From NCBI RefSeq assembly GCF_007565055.1, contig NC_044560.1, positions 89,843,295 through 89,907,294 of the forward strand: DNA of 64,000 bases, given 5' to 3'. Source of the stretch: Rhinopithecus roxellana. Its lineage: Eukaryota > Chordata > Mammalia > Primates > Cercopithecidae. The position numbers and the translations under genes were made by a program. A model generated the notes under the pieces. That model saw only the letters and a list, made by a program, of their open reading frames with translations. It was not told where the DNA came from and did no database searches. Below, one piece after another: positions 1 to 10,475 of the stretch; the stretch's first letter is position 1; every line of letters begins with the position of its first letter.

Positions 1-349
1 CTTCCATGCTTCAAACCTTTTGACAGCTCCCTAACGCCCGTAACAGTAGCTCCCAAACTGTAACCGGCAATAATAGTTGTTGGGGGAGTAACGGGTGTCT
101 TGTGGTTGAACACGTTTATAAAACACTGGGTTAGGCCAAGCTCAAGCAGGTTTTGTTCCTATAGGACTTGGCAGGGCCCTTGCCGTGCTAAAGTTCTTTA
201 GCCATTTTGGGGCCTGGGATATCTGTGCAGCGTTTCCAACCCTGATTTGACCACCACTGAACCTCTGCTTCAGGGAGCATCCCTCAGGTCTATAGTTTCA
301 TGGAACACCACTGGGACTCACAGCAAGCCCCTTAGTCTAGCATGCAAGG
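1..349. other. Unique sequence, nothing recognised
   Basis: No transposon family, ORF of note or RNA gene is recognisable. It contains a few CpG-bearing GTAAC/TAACGG motifs in the first 110 bases. Confidence 0.5.
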
Positions 350-680
350 CCTTCCCCACCTAGCCCCAGCCCATATTCCCAGGCTCTCCCTCATCCCACA
401 CACATGCACCCACACCTGAAGTTCTAAGCACACCAGCTATTTGCCCTTCACAAGGCACTTAAGACGCTTAACTGGCTGCTCTCACTGTTGGAAATGCCCT
501 TCCTCCTCTTCTTTACCCTAAAACTTCCACTCATGTTCAGAGCCCTTGCTCAAAGTCATTGCTTCTATGGAACCTTCACCTGCTCCCTCCGCAAAAGCTG
601 ACTGCTCCCTGCTCAAGGTTCTATCACAGAATGGATCGACCTGCGCTGTGACTAGCCCAAGTCTCTCCATTATTAATTGA
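350..680 (+). mobile_element. L2 LINE fragment
   Basis: Pyrimidine-rich text of the L2 3' region: a 'GGAAATGCCCTTCCTCCTC' stretch, then a 'CTTCACCTGCTCCCTCC' stretch, in the order seen in the L2 consensus ('tgcctggaatgctcttcc', then 'cacctcctccaggaagcc'). Strongly diverged; edges approximate. Confidence 0.5.
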
Positions 681-689
681 GAGTTTCAG

Positions 690-984
690 AGGGCTGGGAG
701 TATAAGCCCATCAAGGCAATGTGTGTTGGCAATACTAATAGCTTCCATCTGTCGGCACTTCCTAAGGCCAGGCATTATTGTAAGCTCTCAACGTGCATCA
801 ACACATGTCATCCTCAAAAACTCACTCACTGGGTAAATAACGACAATTATCAACTCTTATTATTCCTATTTTATAGATGAGGAAGCTGAAACTCAGACAG
901 GTTACCATGCCTAAAGTCACGTGAGCATTGTATGGCAGAGGCAGGATTCAATCCTACGTCTTCAAACACTATACTGCAACACTT
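690..984 (-). mobile_element. MIR SINE, antisense
   Basis: Reads as the reverse complement of MIR: a 'GGCCAGGCATTATTGTAAGC' part, then 'TTTTATAGATGAGGAAGCTG', then 'GCAGAGGCAGGATTCAATCC', then a terminal 'ACACTATACTGC'. An AluY was later inserted at its end. Confidence 0.75.
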
Positions 985-1000
985 AAGAGCAGTAGAGGTG

Positions 1001-1287
1001 GCCGGGCACCATGGCTCATGCCTGAAATCCCAGCCCTTTGGGAGGCCAAGGCGGGTGGATCACAAGGTCAGGAGATCGAGACCATCCTGGCTAACATGGT
1101 GAAACCCTGTCTCTACTAAAACATACAAAAATTAGCCGGGCGTGGTGGCGGGCGCCTGTAGTCGCAGCTACTGGGGAGGCTGAGGCAGGAGAATGGCGTC
1201 AACCCAGGAGGCAGAGCTTGCAGTGAGCCGTGATTGTACCATTGCACTCCAGCCTGGGTAACACAGCAAGACTTCATCTCAAAAAAA
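1001..1287 (+). mobile_element. AluY-like, full length
   Basis: Complete Alu with Y-type left-arm text (GATCACAAGGTCAGGAGATC) and AGCTTGCAGTGAGCC in the right arm. It is flanked by a perfect 16 bp target-site duplication (985-1000 and 1288-1303, AAGAGCAGTAGAGGTG). The A tail is short. Confidence 0.92.
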
Positions 1288-1303
1288 AAGAGCAGTAGAG
1301 GTG

Positions 1304-1664
1304 CGCTTGACTCTAGGGCTGGTTGATTCAGAAGCTGCACAATGTCATCAAGAACTCAGACTCTTTCTATCTCTCCACCCTGCATCCTCAAGAAATTAGC
1401 TCTGCCCTCAGGCTGGCTGTCCTCATGGTGCCAAGACAGTGGCAGCAGTTCCAGGCTTCACTTCCAGACATAATGTCCAAGTGAAGAAAGGGAACAGAGT
1501 GGAAGCTAAGAGCATCATCTATGGAACCAGACCACCTTACTTCCTAGTGTATGACCCTATGCAAGTCAAATGTATGCAAAGATACAGCAAACATAGAATG
1601 AGCTGTCTTGAAATGAGCTCTCCATTGTCTCTCACTTCAGGTTTTGCCTAGAACAGTCCTCTAT
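1304..1664. other. Unique sequence, nothing recognised
   Basis: No repeat family or splice-site-bounded frame is evident. The 70-codon frame from 1439 has no recognisable features and is probably chance. Confidence 0.5.
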
Positions 1665-1975
1665 CCCTTCTTTGCCTAACACACACCTATTCTTTCTTTA
1701 GAAATCATCTCCAACCTCACCTCCATCAGGAAGCCTTCCCTGATGGCCCCCACCCAGGCTAGTTTCAATGCCTTGCTGTGTGCCCCTGAGTAGTCTGTAC
1801 TTCCCCCGTTGTTGTATACTCTCCACAATACTGTAATTACTTGTTTCATTGTCTGTCTTCCACACGAGAACACAAGCTGAGAAAAGGCAGGAAGCACCTG
1901 TCTTGTCACCATGGCATCCTATAACTGGTGCAGTACCCAACACATAGAAGGGGCTTAAAAAATATCTGCTAGATG
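1665..1975 (+). mobile_element. L2 LINE 3' end
   Basis: Matches the L2 3' region in order: 'TCCATCAGGAAGCCTTCCCT', a 'TTGTTTCATTGTCTGTCTTCC' segment, 'GAGAACACAAGCTGAGAAAAG', and an end resembling 'acacatagtaggcgcttaataaatatttgctgaatg'. Confidence 0.75.
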
Positions 1976-2224
1976 TTCAAGCAGAATACAAAGATCATGT
2001 AACTCAGGCATTGTAGCAAGGGTCTGACAGTTCAATTAGATAATCTTTAGGCCTTGAGGTGAACAGTTCTCAGGCACATCAGCTAGTCCTTGTTCAGAGA
2101 CCTGGGGGAGCCTTGGCCACCATGCCCCAAAAGCCACATGAACTACATGCAGGGAAAATATCTCCTTAGGTTTTCCCCACAATCTCGGATAATCCTCCAA
2201 AAGATGCAGTCAAGAGTCATGGGG
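1976..2224. other. Unique spacer
   Basis: Short stretch between an L2 end and an AluJ; nothing recognised. Confidence 0.5.
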
Positions 2225-2521
2225 AGGCCAGGTGTTGCGGCTCACGTCTGTAATTCCAGGACTTTGGAAGGCTGAGGCGGGTGGATCCCTTGAGCCCAGG
2301 AGTTTGAGACTAGCCTTGGCAACATGGTGAAGCTCTGTCTCTACAAAAAATACAAAAATTAGCTGGGTGTGGTGGTACACACCTGTGGTGCCAGCTACTT
2401 GGGAGGCTGAGGTAGGAGAATCGCTTGAGCCTGGGAGGCAGAGGTTACAGTGAGCTGTGATCACACCACTGCAGCCTGAGTGACGGAGTGAGACCCTGTC
2501 TCAAAAAAAAAAAAAAAAAAA
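2225..2521 (+). mobile_element. AluJ/old AluS, full length
   Basis: Both Alu arms are present. J-type features include 'GGCAACATGGTGAAGC' and 'TCTACAAAAAATAC'. The poly(A) tail ends near 2521. Many CpG sites have decayed, consistent with an old copy. Confidence 0.88.
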
Positions 2522-2534
2522 GAGTCTTAAGGGA

Positions 2535-2768
2535 AACACAGAATCTTGAGTCATACAAACTCTAGAGGCTTAAGTTCTTGCTCTGCCACTTCCTGCCCAT
2601 GTTCCTGAGCACATCTCATCATCTCCCTGGACCTTATTTTCTTCATCTGTAAAATGGGGTTAAAAACAGTACTTCCTCCAGAGAGTGATTGTAAAGATTA
2701 AATAAGACAAGTTATATAGAAAGCCAAGCACATAGTAAACCCTCCAGTAAATGTTGGCTCCTCTTATC
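2535..2768 (+). mobile_element. MIR SINE
   Basis: MIR in sense: 'CTTGCTCTGCCACTTCCTGC', 'CTTCATCTGTAAAATGGGG', 'GTGATTGTAAAGATTAAAT' and 'AGCACATAGTAAACCCTCCA' occur in consensus order. Confidence 0.82.
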
Positions 2769-3160
2769 AGTGTGCACATTCACAGTGACAAAACTGCACA
2801 GAAGTGGCGACCTATTTTATAACCATATCTCCAGGCTTAGTCTCTGGAGCCCAGAGAGACTCGCTGTTGGGAATTGCATGATGCGCTAAGGGTGGAAGGT
2901 TCATTGGCTGAGCATGCTACTGTCCCTCAACAAAGATGAACTAATGAAGACAGAGATGAGGTCATCGACAGCCACTGACAAATGCAGAGCAGTGGGCAGG
3001 ACTGAAGCCAAACTCTCTGAGTATTAATGGCTAATTGCATATTGAGTTGAGGAAGTGTTTTAGGAAAAAAAAAACTTTCATCAATTTTTCTTCTAGGACA
3101 GTTTTAGGAATCACTGAAGAATAAACTGCTCAATCGCTCTTAAGCGTGTTCGAAAGGGTG
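2769..3160. other. Unique sequence
   Basis: No recognisable transposon or gene. AT-rich around 3020-3090. Confidence 0.45.
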
Positions 3161-3162
3161 CT

Positions 3163-3290
3163 AGGCTAGGAGTCAGGACACTTGGATTCTTGTTCTGGAC
3201 CTGCCAGCAGCTTGTTTCAGGACCTTGAACACATCCCTGCCCTGTTCTAACCTCCGCCCCAGTCACCTCTGAAGTGCCTCTTAGCCTCTG
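3163..3290 (+). mobile_element. Possible MIR fragment
   Basis: Text such as 'CTAGGAGTCAGGACACTTGG' followed by a 'GACCTTGAACACATCCCTGC' segment follows the order of the MIR head. Very diverged. Confidence 0.45.
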
Positions 3291-3294
3291 TGGC

Positions 3295-3533
3295 AGGTTG
3301 TGTAGCATGGTGGCTGGATGGCAGCCTTTAGACCCCAAAGACCTGAGTTCAAGTTCCAGCTCTATTACTTAGAAACTATTGCCCTCTGCAAGTCCTTTAA
3401 CCCCCTCTAAGCAAGACTAGAGTTTATTTTATGTGAATTGGAGATTCTAATTAATCATACTTACTTCACAGGACCTACCTACCTCTTTTCTCCCACCAGC
3501 TCTTCTGAGGATTAAAGGAGGTAATTACACAAA

Positions 3534-3565
<32 letters not shown>

Positions 3566-3800
3566 GTGAGACAGTCTTGCTCTGTCGCCCAGGCTGGAGT
3601 GCAGTGGCACAATCTCGGCTCACTGCAAGCTCCGCCTCCCGGGTTCATGCCATTCTCCCGCCTCAGCCTCCCAAGTAGCTGGGACTACAGGCGCCCGCCA
3701 CCACGCCTGGCCAATTTTTTTGTATTTTTAGTAGAGACAGGGTTTCACCATGTTAGCCAGGGTTACGCAAAGCTCTTAACCAGTTCAGCACAGGAGCACT
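3295..3800 (+). mobile_element. MIR SINE split by an Alu
   Basis: The first part (3295-3539) shows MIR text: 'TGGTGGCTGGATGGCAGCC', 'GAGTTCAAGTTCCAGCTC', 'CTTCTGAGGATTAAAGGAGG'. The MIR end continues after the Alu at about 3763 ('GCAAAGCTCTTAACCAG'). Confidence 0.7.
3540..3762 (-). mobile_element. AluY-like, 5'-truncated, antisense
   Basis: Antisense Alu beginning with a T run and ending inside the left arm at GTTAGCCAGG, so about 65 bases of the Alu 5' end are absent. Target-site duplication at 3525-3539 and 3763-3777 (14 of 15 bases identical) shows it was truncated when it inserted. The break lies at the same place as in the Alu at 34871-35097. Confidence 0.9.
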
Positions 3801-4229
3801 CAAGAAGTGGTAGTTGTGCTTATTTTGATTCGATAATTTTCTTGGCATTGTTGATGGCAGTGACACCTGGGGAAAGCCCACACAGACCATACATTTGACA
3901 GAGATGCATAAATCCTTCCAAACAGGCAAGTCACCATGCAGAAGAAGGTGAGGGCTTCTGTCCCAGGGCTTGATGGCGTTCTGCTTCATTGTGCTTCAAA
4001 ATCTCTCTGAACCAGTCAAGCACCTTATCAAGGCCTTTAGCTCTAAACCTCAGTAGTGTTAAGTGCACTTTGTTACCTAACTGATGGTTTCTATCCCTAG
4101 CAGGGGCTGACTTAACCTCAGAAAGAAAGAAATGTGCTGGTAGATGGTGTTTGGGAAAGTGGCAAGCTGTACTTTGTATCCAATCCTAATTTTTAAGTTT
4201 CTTTAAAAAAAAAAAAAAAAAAAAAACCT
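3801..4229. other. Unique sequence with poly(A) run
   Basis: No recognised repeat except an A run at about 4204-4226, which has no readable element upstream. Confidence 0.45.
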
Positions 4230-4505
4230 ATTGCTCTTCCAGTGGTTAAAATCCTGGGCTAGAGAATCAAACAGCCGTGGATTTACATCTGGGCTCCCCA
4301 GCACTCACTATCCAAGACCAAGGATGAGTTTTTTTTTCATCCTCTAAAGCTCAGTTGTCTCCTTTGTAAAATGGGGATTAGAAATAGTTCCTATCTCTTG
4401 GGGCTGCTGGTGCAATTAATTATGTTGATACACGTAAAGCTCTTGGCACAGTATCTAGCATACAGTAACTACTCGATAAGGGTGTGATATGATTATTATT
4501 TTATT
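4230..4505 (+). mobile_element. MIR SINE
   Basis: Near full-length MIR: 'AGTGGTTAAAATCCTGGGCT', 'CTTTGTAAAATGGGGATTAG', 'AGCTCTTGGCACAGTATC', and a terminal 'GATTATTATTTTATTATG'. Confidence 0.82.
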
Positions 4506-5003
4506 ATGATCACCAAGGAAAACTAGTGGGGAGTTAAATTGGCAAACAATCAAGTTGTTAAGAGGCTGTGAATATTCATCAGACAATCCAGTGTTTATCC
4601 AGTTGGTAGATGTTAGCCCAGCATAGACAACCTAAGTGGCTGCTGAATGGCTCAGACACACCACAGAGAGGTCTGATCCACTCACACTGGTCAGGACTGA
4701 CAGAATCCTAGCCTCCTCCCAGCCCTGCCCTTTGTCCACTTGCCGAGTGACCATTCACGTTCCTTCCCTTCTCTAGACATCAATTTCCTTGCCTAACAGA
4801 GGCAAGGATTAGACTGGAAAGCCTTTAAATGTCTAAATCCCTATACTTTTAGGATTCCCATGAATTTGTAAGCAATTGTTGCCTAATCATGTCCCTAATT
4901 AAGTCTTTCATGGTTATTTTAATTAGCCACCTTTAAACCTTAAAGTAGGTGTGTGGAGAAATGATGTCTTTAAATTTATTTATACTCTGCCTTGGAACTT
5001 CTT
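4506..5003. other. Mostly unique; possible MIR trace
   Basis: A weak MIR-like stretch lies at about 4690-4850 ('TGCCCTTTGTCCACTTGCC' then 'CATCAATTTCCTTGCC'). Otherwise AT-rich unique sequence. Confidence 0.4.
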
Positions 5004-5185
5004 GTGGACACAACACAAGCTTAGGGACAGACAACCTGGGCCAGCTCCCAGGTCTGCCACTTTCTAAGTGTACAGCCCTGGGAAGCTCAGTCTTCCTCTC
5101 CTGGCCTCAGTCTTCCCTTCCTGGGAAATGAAAATGGCAGCTTCCCCAATGACTAATTGCAAGGATTACAGGGGAGAAGACTGGC
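5004..5185 (+). mobile_element. MIR fragment
   Basis: 'CAGGTCTGCCACTTTCTAAG', 'CCTGGCCTCAGTCTTCCC' and 'GACTAATTGCAAGGATTACA' follow the MIR order. Confidence 0.6.
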
Positions 5186-5539
5186 TCAGAGGAGGGCAAA
5201 GGACCTAAGCCAGTCCACTTGAAGTGTCTCTCAGGGCTTTTGCCAGCAAGGTGGGAGCAGATACTCACTCTGCTCTACTGGATATGCACTTGGGTGTTTG
5301 CTCAGCATCTCTGACCACCCACGAGGGTAGGATCTGCCTGATAATAGAATCGGCATAGAGGAAGCAGAGAATGAAACCAGACCTGAGGACAATGATGGAG
5401 CCCCAGGGCTCATGCATGACGTCTCATGTCACCTGAGACAAAACTCTTTTTTCTTCTTCACAAAGAAAAGTTGAGATTTTGTTTTTTCCAATGTAGTTAT
5501 CACCTTCTAATATAAATTCATAATAAATTTATGAATTTA
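5186..5539. other. Unique sequence
   Basis: No recognised element or gene. Confidence 0.45.
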
Positions 5540-5601
5540 TCATGTTTATTGCTCACTGTCTATCTCTCTTCACTACAATGTAAGCTTCATGAGAGTAGAG
5601 G

Positions 5602-5916
5602 TTTTTTTGTTTGTTTGTTTGTTTGTTTGTTTTGAGATGGAGCCTCGCTCTGTCCCCCAGGCTGGAGGGCAGTGGCTCGATCTTTGCTCACTGCAATCTC
5701 CGCCTCCTGGGTTCACGCCATTCTCCTGTCTCAGCCTCCTGAAGAGCTAGGACTACAGGCGCCCGCCACCACACCTGGCTAATTTTTTTTGTATTTTTAG
5801 TAGAGACAGGGTTTCACCATGTTAGCCAGGATGGTCTCGATCTCCTGACCTCGTGATCTGCCCGTCTCAGCCTTCCAAAGTGCTGGGATTACAGGCTTGA
5901 GCCACTGCTCCTGGCC
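5602..5916 (-). mobile_element. AluY-like, full length, antisense
   Basis: Full-length antisense Alu with a (TTTG)n-interrupted T tail at 5603-5632 and an 11 bp duplication (5591-5601 and 5917-5927, GAGAGTAGAGG). Its 5' end carries CTCAAGCC in sense, a change also seen in the AluYR copy at 23317. Confidence 0.92.
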
Positions 5917-6004
5917 GAGAGTAGAGGATTTTGTCCCTTTTGTTCACTGATATATCCCTAGCAGCCAACACAGTGCCTGGCACGTAGTAGATGATAAATA
6001 TCTG

Positions 6005-6150
6005 TTTTTATTTGGTTTTTTTATTTTTTTAGAGACTGGGTCTCGCTATGTTGCCCAGGCTGGTCTTGAACCCCTGGGCTCAAGCAATCCTCGTGCCTCA
6101 GCCTCCTAAAGTGCTGGAATTACAGGCATGAGCCACCATGCCCAGCCTCA
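6005..6150 (-). mobile_element. FLAM (free left Alu monomer), antisense
   Basis: Only the left arm is present, ending in 'CATGAGCCACCATGCCCAGCC'-type text and starting with a T-rich tail. An 11 bp duplication with one mismatch (5994-6004 and 6151-6161) marks it as a complete insertion. Confidence 0.82.
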
Positions 6151-6178
6151 ATAAATACCTGCTGAATGAATGGAAAAA

Positions 6179-6237
6179 GATACCTTGAAACCTGGAGAGT
6201 GTTGCAAACGTCTTTAGCAATAGCTATAGATAGTGTC

Positions 6238-6276
<39 letters not shown>

Positions 6277-6690
6277 TGGATTTGCCATTTAGCTGATAAC
6301 CCGAGACCAATCCAGATACTCCTCAGACCTAAGACAGTGGCTAATCTTCAGTGCCTCATCTCAAAAGGCAAAACATGGCAACGGGTAACTGGATCTTTGC
6401 ATTTGGAAGTCTCACCCTCTTAGAGGCTGATCCTAAAAAGCTGGGGATCTCAGGATCTTACCCGTGGCTGTCTTCCCTTCTCATTCCTCATGCTCTCCCG
6501 CAGTAAGCCCATCCTCTTCAAGGGTTTTAAGTACCTCTCCTTATGCTGAAGCATCCCGGGCTTCTTTCTCCAGCCTTGACTGCCAGAACCAGACCCCAAG
6601 CTGCTTGCCTGACTTTTCCGTGTGGCTGAACTGCATGCAAATCCAGAGGAAAATGAGAACATAGGGCCCCTGATCCAAAATGTATTAAGA
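6179..6690. other. Unique sequence with a 26-base T run
   Basis: A pure T run lies at about 6245-6270 with no SINE attached. The rest shows no known family. Confidence 0.45.
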
Positions 6691-6702
6691 ATTTCAAGAT
6701 GG

Positions 6703-6976
6703 CGTCCGGGCACGGTGGCTCACACCTGTAATCCCAAAACTTTGGGAGGCCGAGGCAGGAGGATCACAAGGTCAGAGATCGAGATCATCCTGGCTAACAC
6801 GGTGAAACCCCATCTCTACTAAAAGTACAAAAACGAAAAAATAGCCAGGCCTAGTGGCGGGCGCCTGTAGTCCCAGCTACTCGGGAGGCTGAGGCAGGAG
6901 AATGGCATGAACCCGGGAGGCGGAGCTTGCAGTGAGCAGAGATCGCGCCACTGCACTCCAGCCTGGGCGACAAAGG
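6703..6976 (+). mobile_element. AluY-like lacking its 3' end and A tail
   Basis: Sense Alu, intact from its 5' end to GCCTGGGCGACAAAGG. The normal last ~20 bases (AGAGCGAGACTCCGTCTC) and the poly(A) tail are missing. It is bounded by a 12 bp direct repeat (6691-6702 and 6977-6988, ATTTCAAGATGG), which fits a target-site duplication. Confidence 0.88.
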
Positions 6977-7029
6977 ATTTCAAGATGGTGATAGAAGAGG
7001 ATACAAACACATGCAGAGCCCTCCTGAGC

Positions 7030-7775
7030 ACAGGGCGATCACCCAGGTCACACGCCTATGAAGCTGGCCTGGACTGCAGGCACTTCACACTCAACGCATC
7101 TGAAATTTTCATCTTCCTCCCACCCCAACATGCTCTTCCTGGTAAGTTCCTCATCTTAAAGAACAGCCTCCCCATCCATCCAGTTACTCAAGTTAGAGAG
7201 CAGGACTTCACTCGGTTGCGATTACTAAAGCCTGCGCCTCTCCTTGACGTCGTTTGCTCCCTGAACCCAGGTCATTCCTGTAACAGCCTCCTAACCATAC
7301 CCTGCCTCCTGTCCCACATCCACTCCAAACCATTTTCCACAATGCAGCCAGAGGGATCCTCCTAAAGTACAGATTCTTAAGTCCAGGTTCCTTGGCATGG
7401 CAGAAAAGGCCTCAGTGATGTGACTTCAGCTTCTTCTCCAGCCCTCCACAGCAGCCACCTGAACTTTGGCTAGGTCCTTCCCACGGGCCATTTTTGATGA
7501 TGGAAACACCCTTGCTCTTCCCTGCACCCCAGTGCCTTCATCCGGTTTCCTCTTAGAAATATTTCTGGACCAGCTGAGAGCCTCTCCTGTGGGCTCCCTC
7601 AGCCCCATTCTTCCCCCATCTCAGCATTAGTCATGAGACGGTATACTTCTTGTTTGCTGATCCAATTTCCCAATAGATGGTACACTATTGAGGGTCTCTG
7701 CTCCCCCATTTTGTCAGTGGGACTGGCACAGTGCCTGGCTGGCTATTTGGGTCATTGTAACACTAACTGGGGCGG
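7030..7775 (+). mobile_element. Long L2 LINE fragment
   Basis: About 740 bases in L2 order: 'AACAGCCTCCTAACC', 'CACAATGCAGCCAGAGGGAT', 'GGCCTCAGTGATGTGACTTC', 'CTTGCTCTTCCCTGCACC', and the tail 'GGCACAGTGCCTGGCTGG'. Diverged, with no working frame. Confidence 0.7.
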
Positions 7776-9229
7776 TCCTAAGTAAGAAAATGGAGGGTGG
7801 TGATCTTCCACCTGATGGTCCAAAAAATAAGCAAATGAGCTGCATCCACACACCTTCTTCAAAGTCTCTCTAGAAAAGATATGAGCGATAACAGCCACAC
7901 ACACTTGCACATGTATTTCACGTCCTCTTGTTTATTGCAGGACACAGCAGTGCACATTTAACACTGGGGGACAGGACAACTGAAACATTCTGGGGTAACA
8001 CTGAGGCTGACTCACCCCTGGAGGGGTGGGCTAAGTTGCCGCTAACATCGTATGTCCTTGTAAATTTCCTTGATATAGAAACAAGAGGGAAAACAGGTTC
8101 CCGGATGAGAAACAAGCATTTGTAGTCCCTGTGACTTCATTTTCTGGTATCCTGATCATTTAAAAACTCGAAAAAGAACAGGATGTCTTTTCTTTACCCG
8201 CATACCTAATTATCAAGAATCCTGAGACTGTTGATATCATTTTAGGGGAATAAGATAAGAAAGCATCTTAAGAGGAAACATGACCCATACTTTAAAAGAT
8301 GGACACCATATGCGGGAAAACATTCTGAATGAGATCAATATAAACAGGCTTCATTGTATTTTAAATAGCACAATTTAAGTGGGCTTTTATTCATAACAGA
8401 GATGGACAGTCCTCTAAATGATGCTGAGGCATCAGGGGACAAAAGGAGAGAGGGGAGTAAGTGATGGCCCAGAAAGCATATCTGTGGGATCCCAAATGAA
8501 GCAAAATTAAAATGCATTTTTCCAGAAAGCCAAACAAATTATAAGTAGGAACAATTAGGTGACGACAATTCCTCTAGTAGAAATATATGTTTCTGTTTTC
8601 CTATTTATAATGGAGCTAGAAGGTGTCAGCATCCTCCGGTTACCGGTTTGAAGCTAAGCCTTAATTTAGGATAAAAATATTCAGGAAAGAAATGGGGGCA
8701 AAGACTTTGGTCTAGATAGAATTGTAACCCACACTTAAGATTTTCCAGCTAGTTAGTACCAGATTTTGACTATGAACCCACAAGAGAATAAACAGTTCAT
8801 CCTGAGAAAGCTGGGATTCTGAATTGTCCAGGAATCCTTCTCATTGTCTAAATATACAAATATCTTATGTCATCCAAAGGCACACTCAGAGATATGCTAT
8901 TTTCTTAGGGAATAAACAGGGAACATTCACAGTTCAGTTTGAATTTTTGAGCCCAAGTTTACCAAGTAATGCTCAGTCCCATTTTACAGGGCTTCTGGTT
9001 AAAGATTCCATTTTGATTTTAATGGAAAGATCAGTTAAACCTGCAACCCCAAGCAAGCTCCTGCCTCCTATCCTGGATCTATCCAGAGAACAAACAAGAG
9101 GAAGGCTTGCATCCCAGGAAGTAGTCCGACATAGGTGGATATTTCTAATTTACCGATAGAAAACTCTCCAGTTAAAAAAAACAGGCTAGCTAGTAATCTA
9201 TTTAAAGCCACGGCTGACATGATAAATGA
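7776..9229. other. Repeat-free unique sequence
   Basis: About 1.45 kb without a recognisable transposon in an otherwise repeat-dense window. AT-rich. The 111-codon frame from 8824 has no recognisable protein features. May be the shoulder of the conserved-looking block that follows. Confidence 0.5.
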
Positions 9230-9352
9230 AACAGAATAAATGTATACAGCGAGTGAGCCTCCTCGGGAACACGGGTTGGGGCGGGTGGGGGGACCGGAGC
9301 GCTTCTGCTGACAGCGACTTTCCCGTCAGTGGCCTGTCTCTCTTGGAGGCAG

Positions 9353-9362
9353 CTGTCAATCA
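9353..9362 (-). promoter_or_regulatory. PBX-MEIS/PREP type site 1
   Basis: CTGTCAATCA on the plus strand, TGATTGACAG on the minus strand. A perfect match to the known PBX plus MEIS/PREP composite decamer, 103 bases from an identical second copy. Confidence 0.5.
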
Positions 9363-9455
9363 CGGGCCAGCCCGCGCTCCCGGGGGAGTTCATTGTGCCC
9401 GCAGACAGTTGTGGAATAACTGCTCCTAGGCGTCGGAGCAGCAGATGGAGTGTAT

Positions 9456-9465
9456 CTGTCAATCA
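9456..9465 (-). promoter_or_regulatory. PBX-MEIS/PREP type site 2
   Basis: Second perfect CTGTCAATCA in the same orientation. It is followed by the AT-rich CACTAATTATTAAC, a plausible homeodomain partner site. Confidence 0.5.
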
Positions 9466-9960
9466 TTGTCACTAATTATTAACTTCTGTCACTCAGAGCA
9501 AGGCAACATCTCGGCGCCTGATCCGCTGTGATTTGATCTGCCACGCCACCTCGGAGACAGACAGAGCAACCCTTCATTCCGGTCACACTCCCAGCACTTT
9601 GCTGGGTCAGCCGCCGTGACTCAGTCTTCGCACCCCCGACCGGGATGGCACACGTGGGTGTGCACACGCGCGCAAGCTTCCGGAAGCGCAGCCACAGCGA
9701 GGGGCCTCCTTTGGGGGATCCAGGCCAGGGGCACAGGATCCTGCTCATTAATTATTGAAGGAGGACAGTTCTGTCTTGGCCTTTGGTGGAACCGGGGCCA
9801 AAGTGTAAGGAAAGACCAATTTGGAGGGTTTTCTTCTCTTCTCACCACCCTGGGACCAGCCGTTATCGGCCAAATTCACATTTATTTTATTCCTATGATC
9901 TCTTCTCAACCCTTTGATTTTGGAGGTGGAGACGTCAGCCTGAATAATTAATTAAGGCAT

Positions 9961-10284
9961 CTGTAACATGCTTTGCAAACAGGAGCTGCAACCTAAAGGG
10001 ATATTTGCTACCACAGACTCTGAGAGCCTCTCTGTGACAAGACTAGAAAGAGGGTTTACAGATCTTCAAACCCAGCCACCCACAGAGATAGACATGACTT
10101 ATCCAAGGCCACACACCCCCCTGCTCTGGCACCTCAGGGCCTCCCACCCATGTACATACATGGAGCATCTTTGAGGCTGGGCAGCTCGGGAGCTCCTGGG
10201 TGCTGTGCCATCTGTCCTCCACCAGACAGTTTGGAAAGATTGGCTCCCTTGGAGAGGCTGAATCAGCGTGATGACCCAGTCCCA
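9961..10284. other. Unique sequence, possible MIR trace
   Basis: A faint antisense MIR-like order ('TTCAAACCCAGCC', 'ACTTATCCAAGGCCACAC') lies at 10060-10120. Otherwise nothing recognised. Confidence 0.35.
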
Positions 10285-10475
10285 CTCAGGCACTGGAGTC
10301 AGACTGCTGGGTGACCTTGAACAAGTCACTTTACGCCTCTGACCCGTGATCTCATGTGCAAAACAAGGATAATTACAGAACCTCCCTCAAAAGTTCAATG
10401 AGAATGTTCCAGGTGCAAACATCTAGCACAGCACTTGCCTGGCACATCTGAAGCTCTCAATAAACAATAGAAATG
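10285..10475 (+). mobile_element. MIR SINE
   Basis: 'CTGGAGTCAGACTGCTGGG', 'TGACCTTGAACAAGTCACTT', 'TAGCACAGCACTTGCCTGGC' and 'CTCTCAATAAACAATAG' match MIR. Confidence 0.85.

Larger units (their letters stand above)
5540..6178 (+). mobile_element. L2 LINE 3' end, twice interrupted
   Basis: L2 3' terminal text runs 'CACTACAATGTAAGCTTCATG', then after an AluY 'TTTGTCCCTTTTGTTCACTG', 'AGTGCCTGGCACGTAGTAG', and after a FLAM 'AATACCTGCTGAATGAATGG'. The two inserts sit between matching L2 segments and each has its own target-site duplication, giving a clear relative age order. Confidence 0.85.
9230..9960. promoter_or_regulatory. Candidate enhancer or conserved non-coding element
   Basis: A repeat-free, GC-richer block with scattered CpGs. 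It contains two identical CTGTCAATCA decamers (9353-9362, 9456-9465; reverse complement TGATTGACAG, the classic PBX-MEIS/PREP composite site). Two further TGACAG hexamers lie at 9309-9314 (+) and 9486-9491 (-), an AP-1 heptamer TGACTCA at 9617-9623, and AT-rich homeodomain-like motifs near 9472-9483, 9747-9757 and 9944-9956. No ORF or splice pattern suggests coding. The regulatory role is inferred from motif clustering only. Confidence 0.5.
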
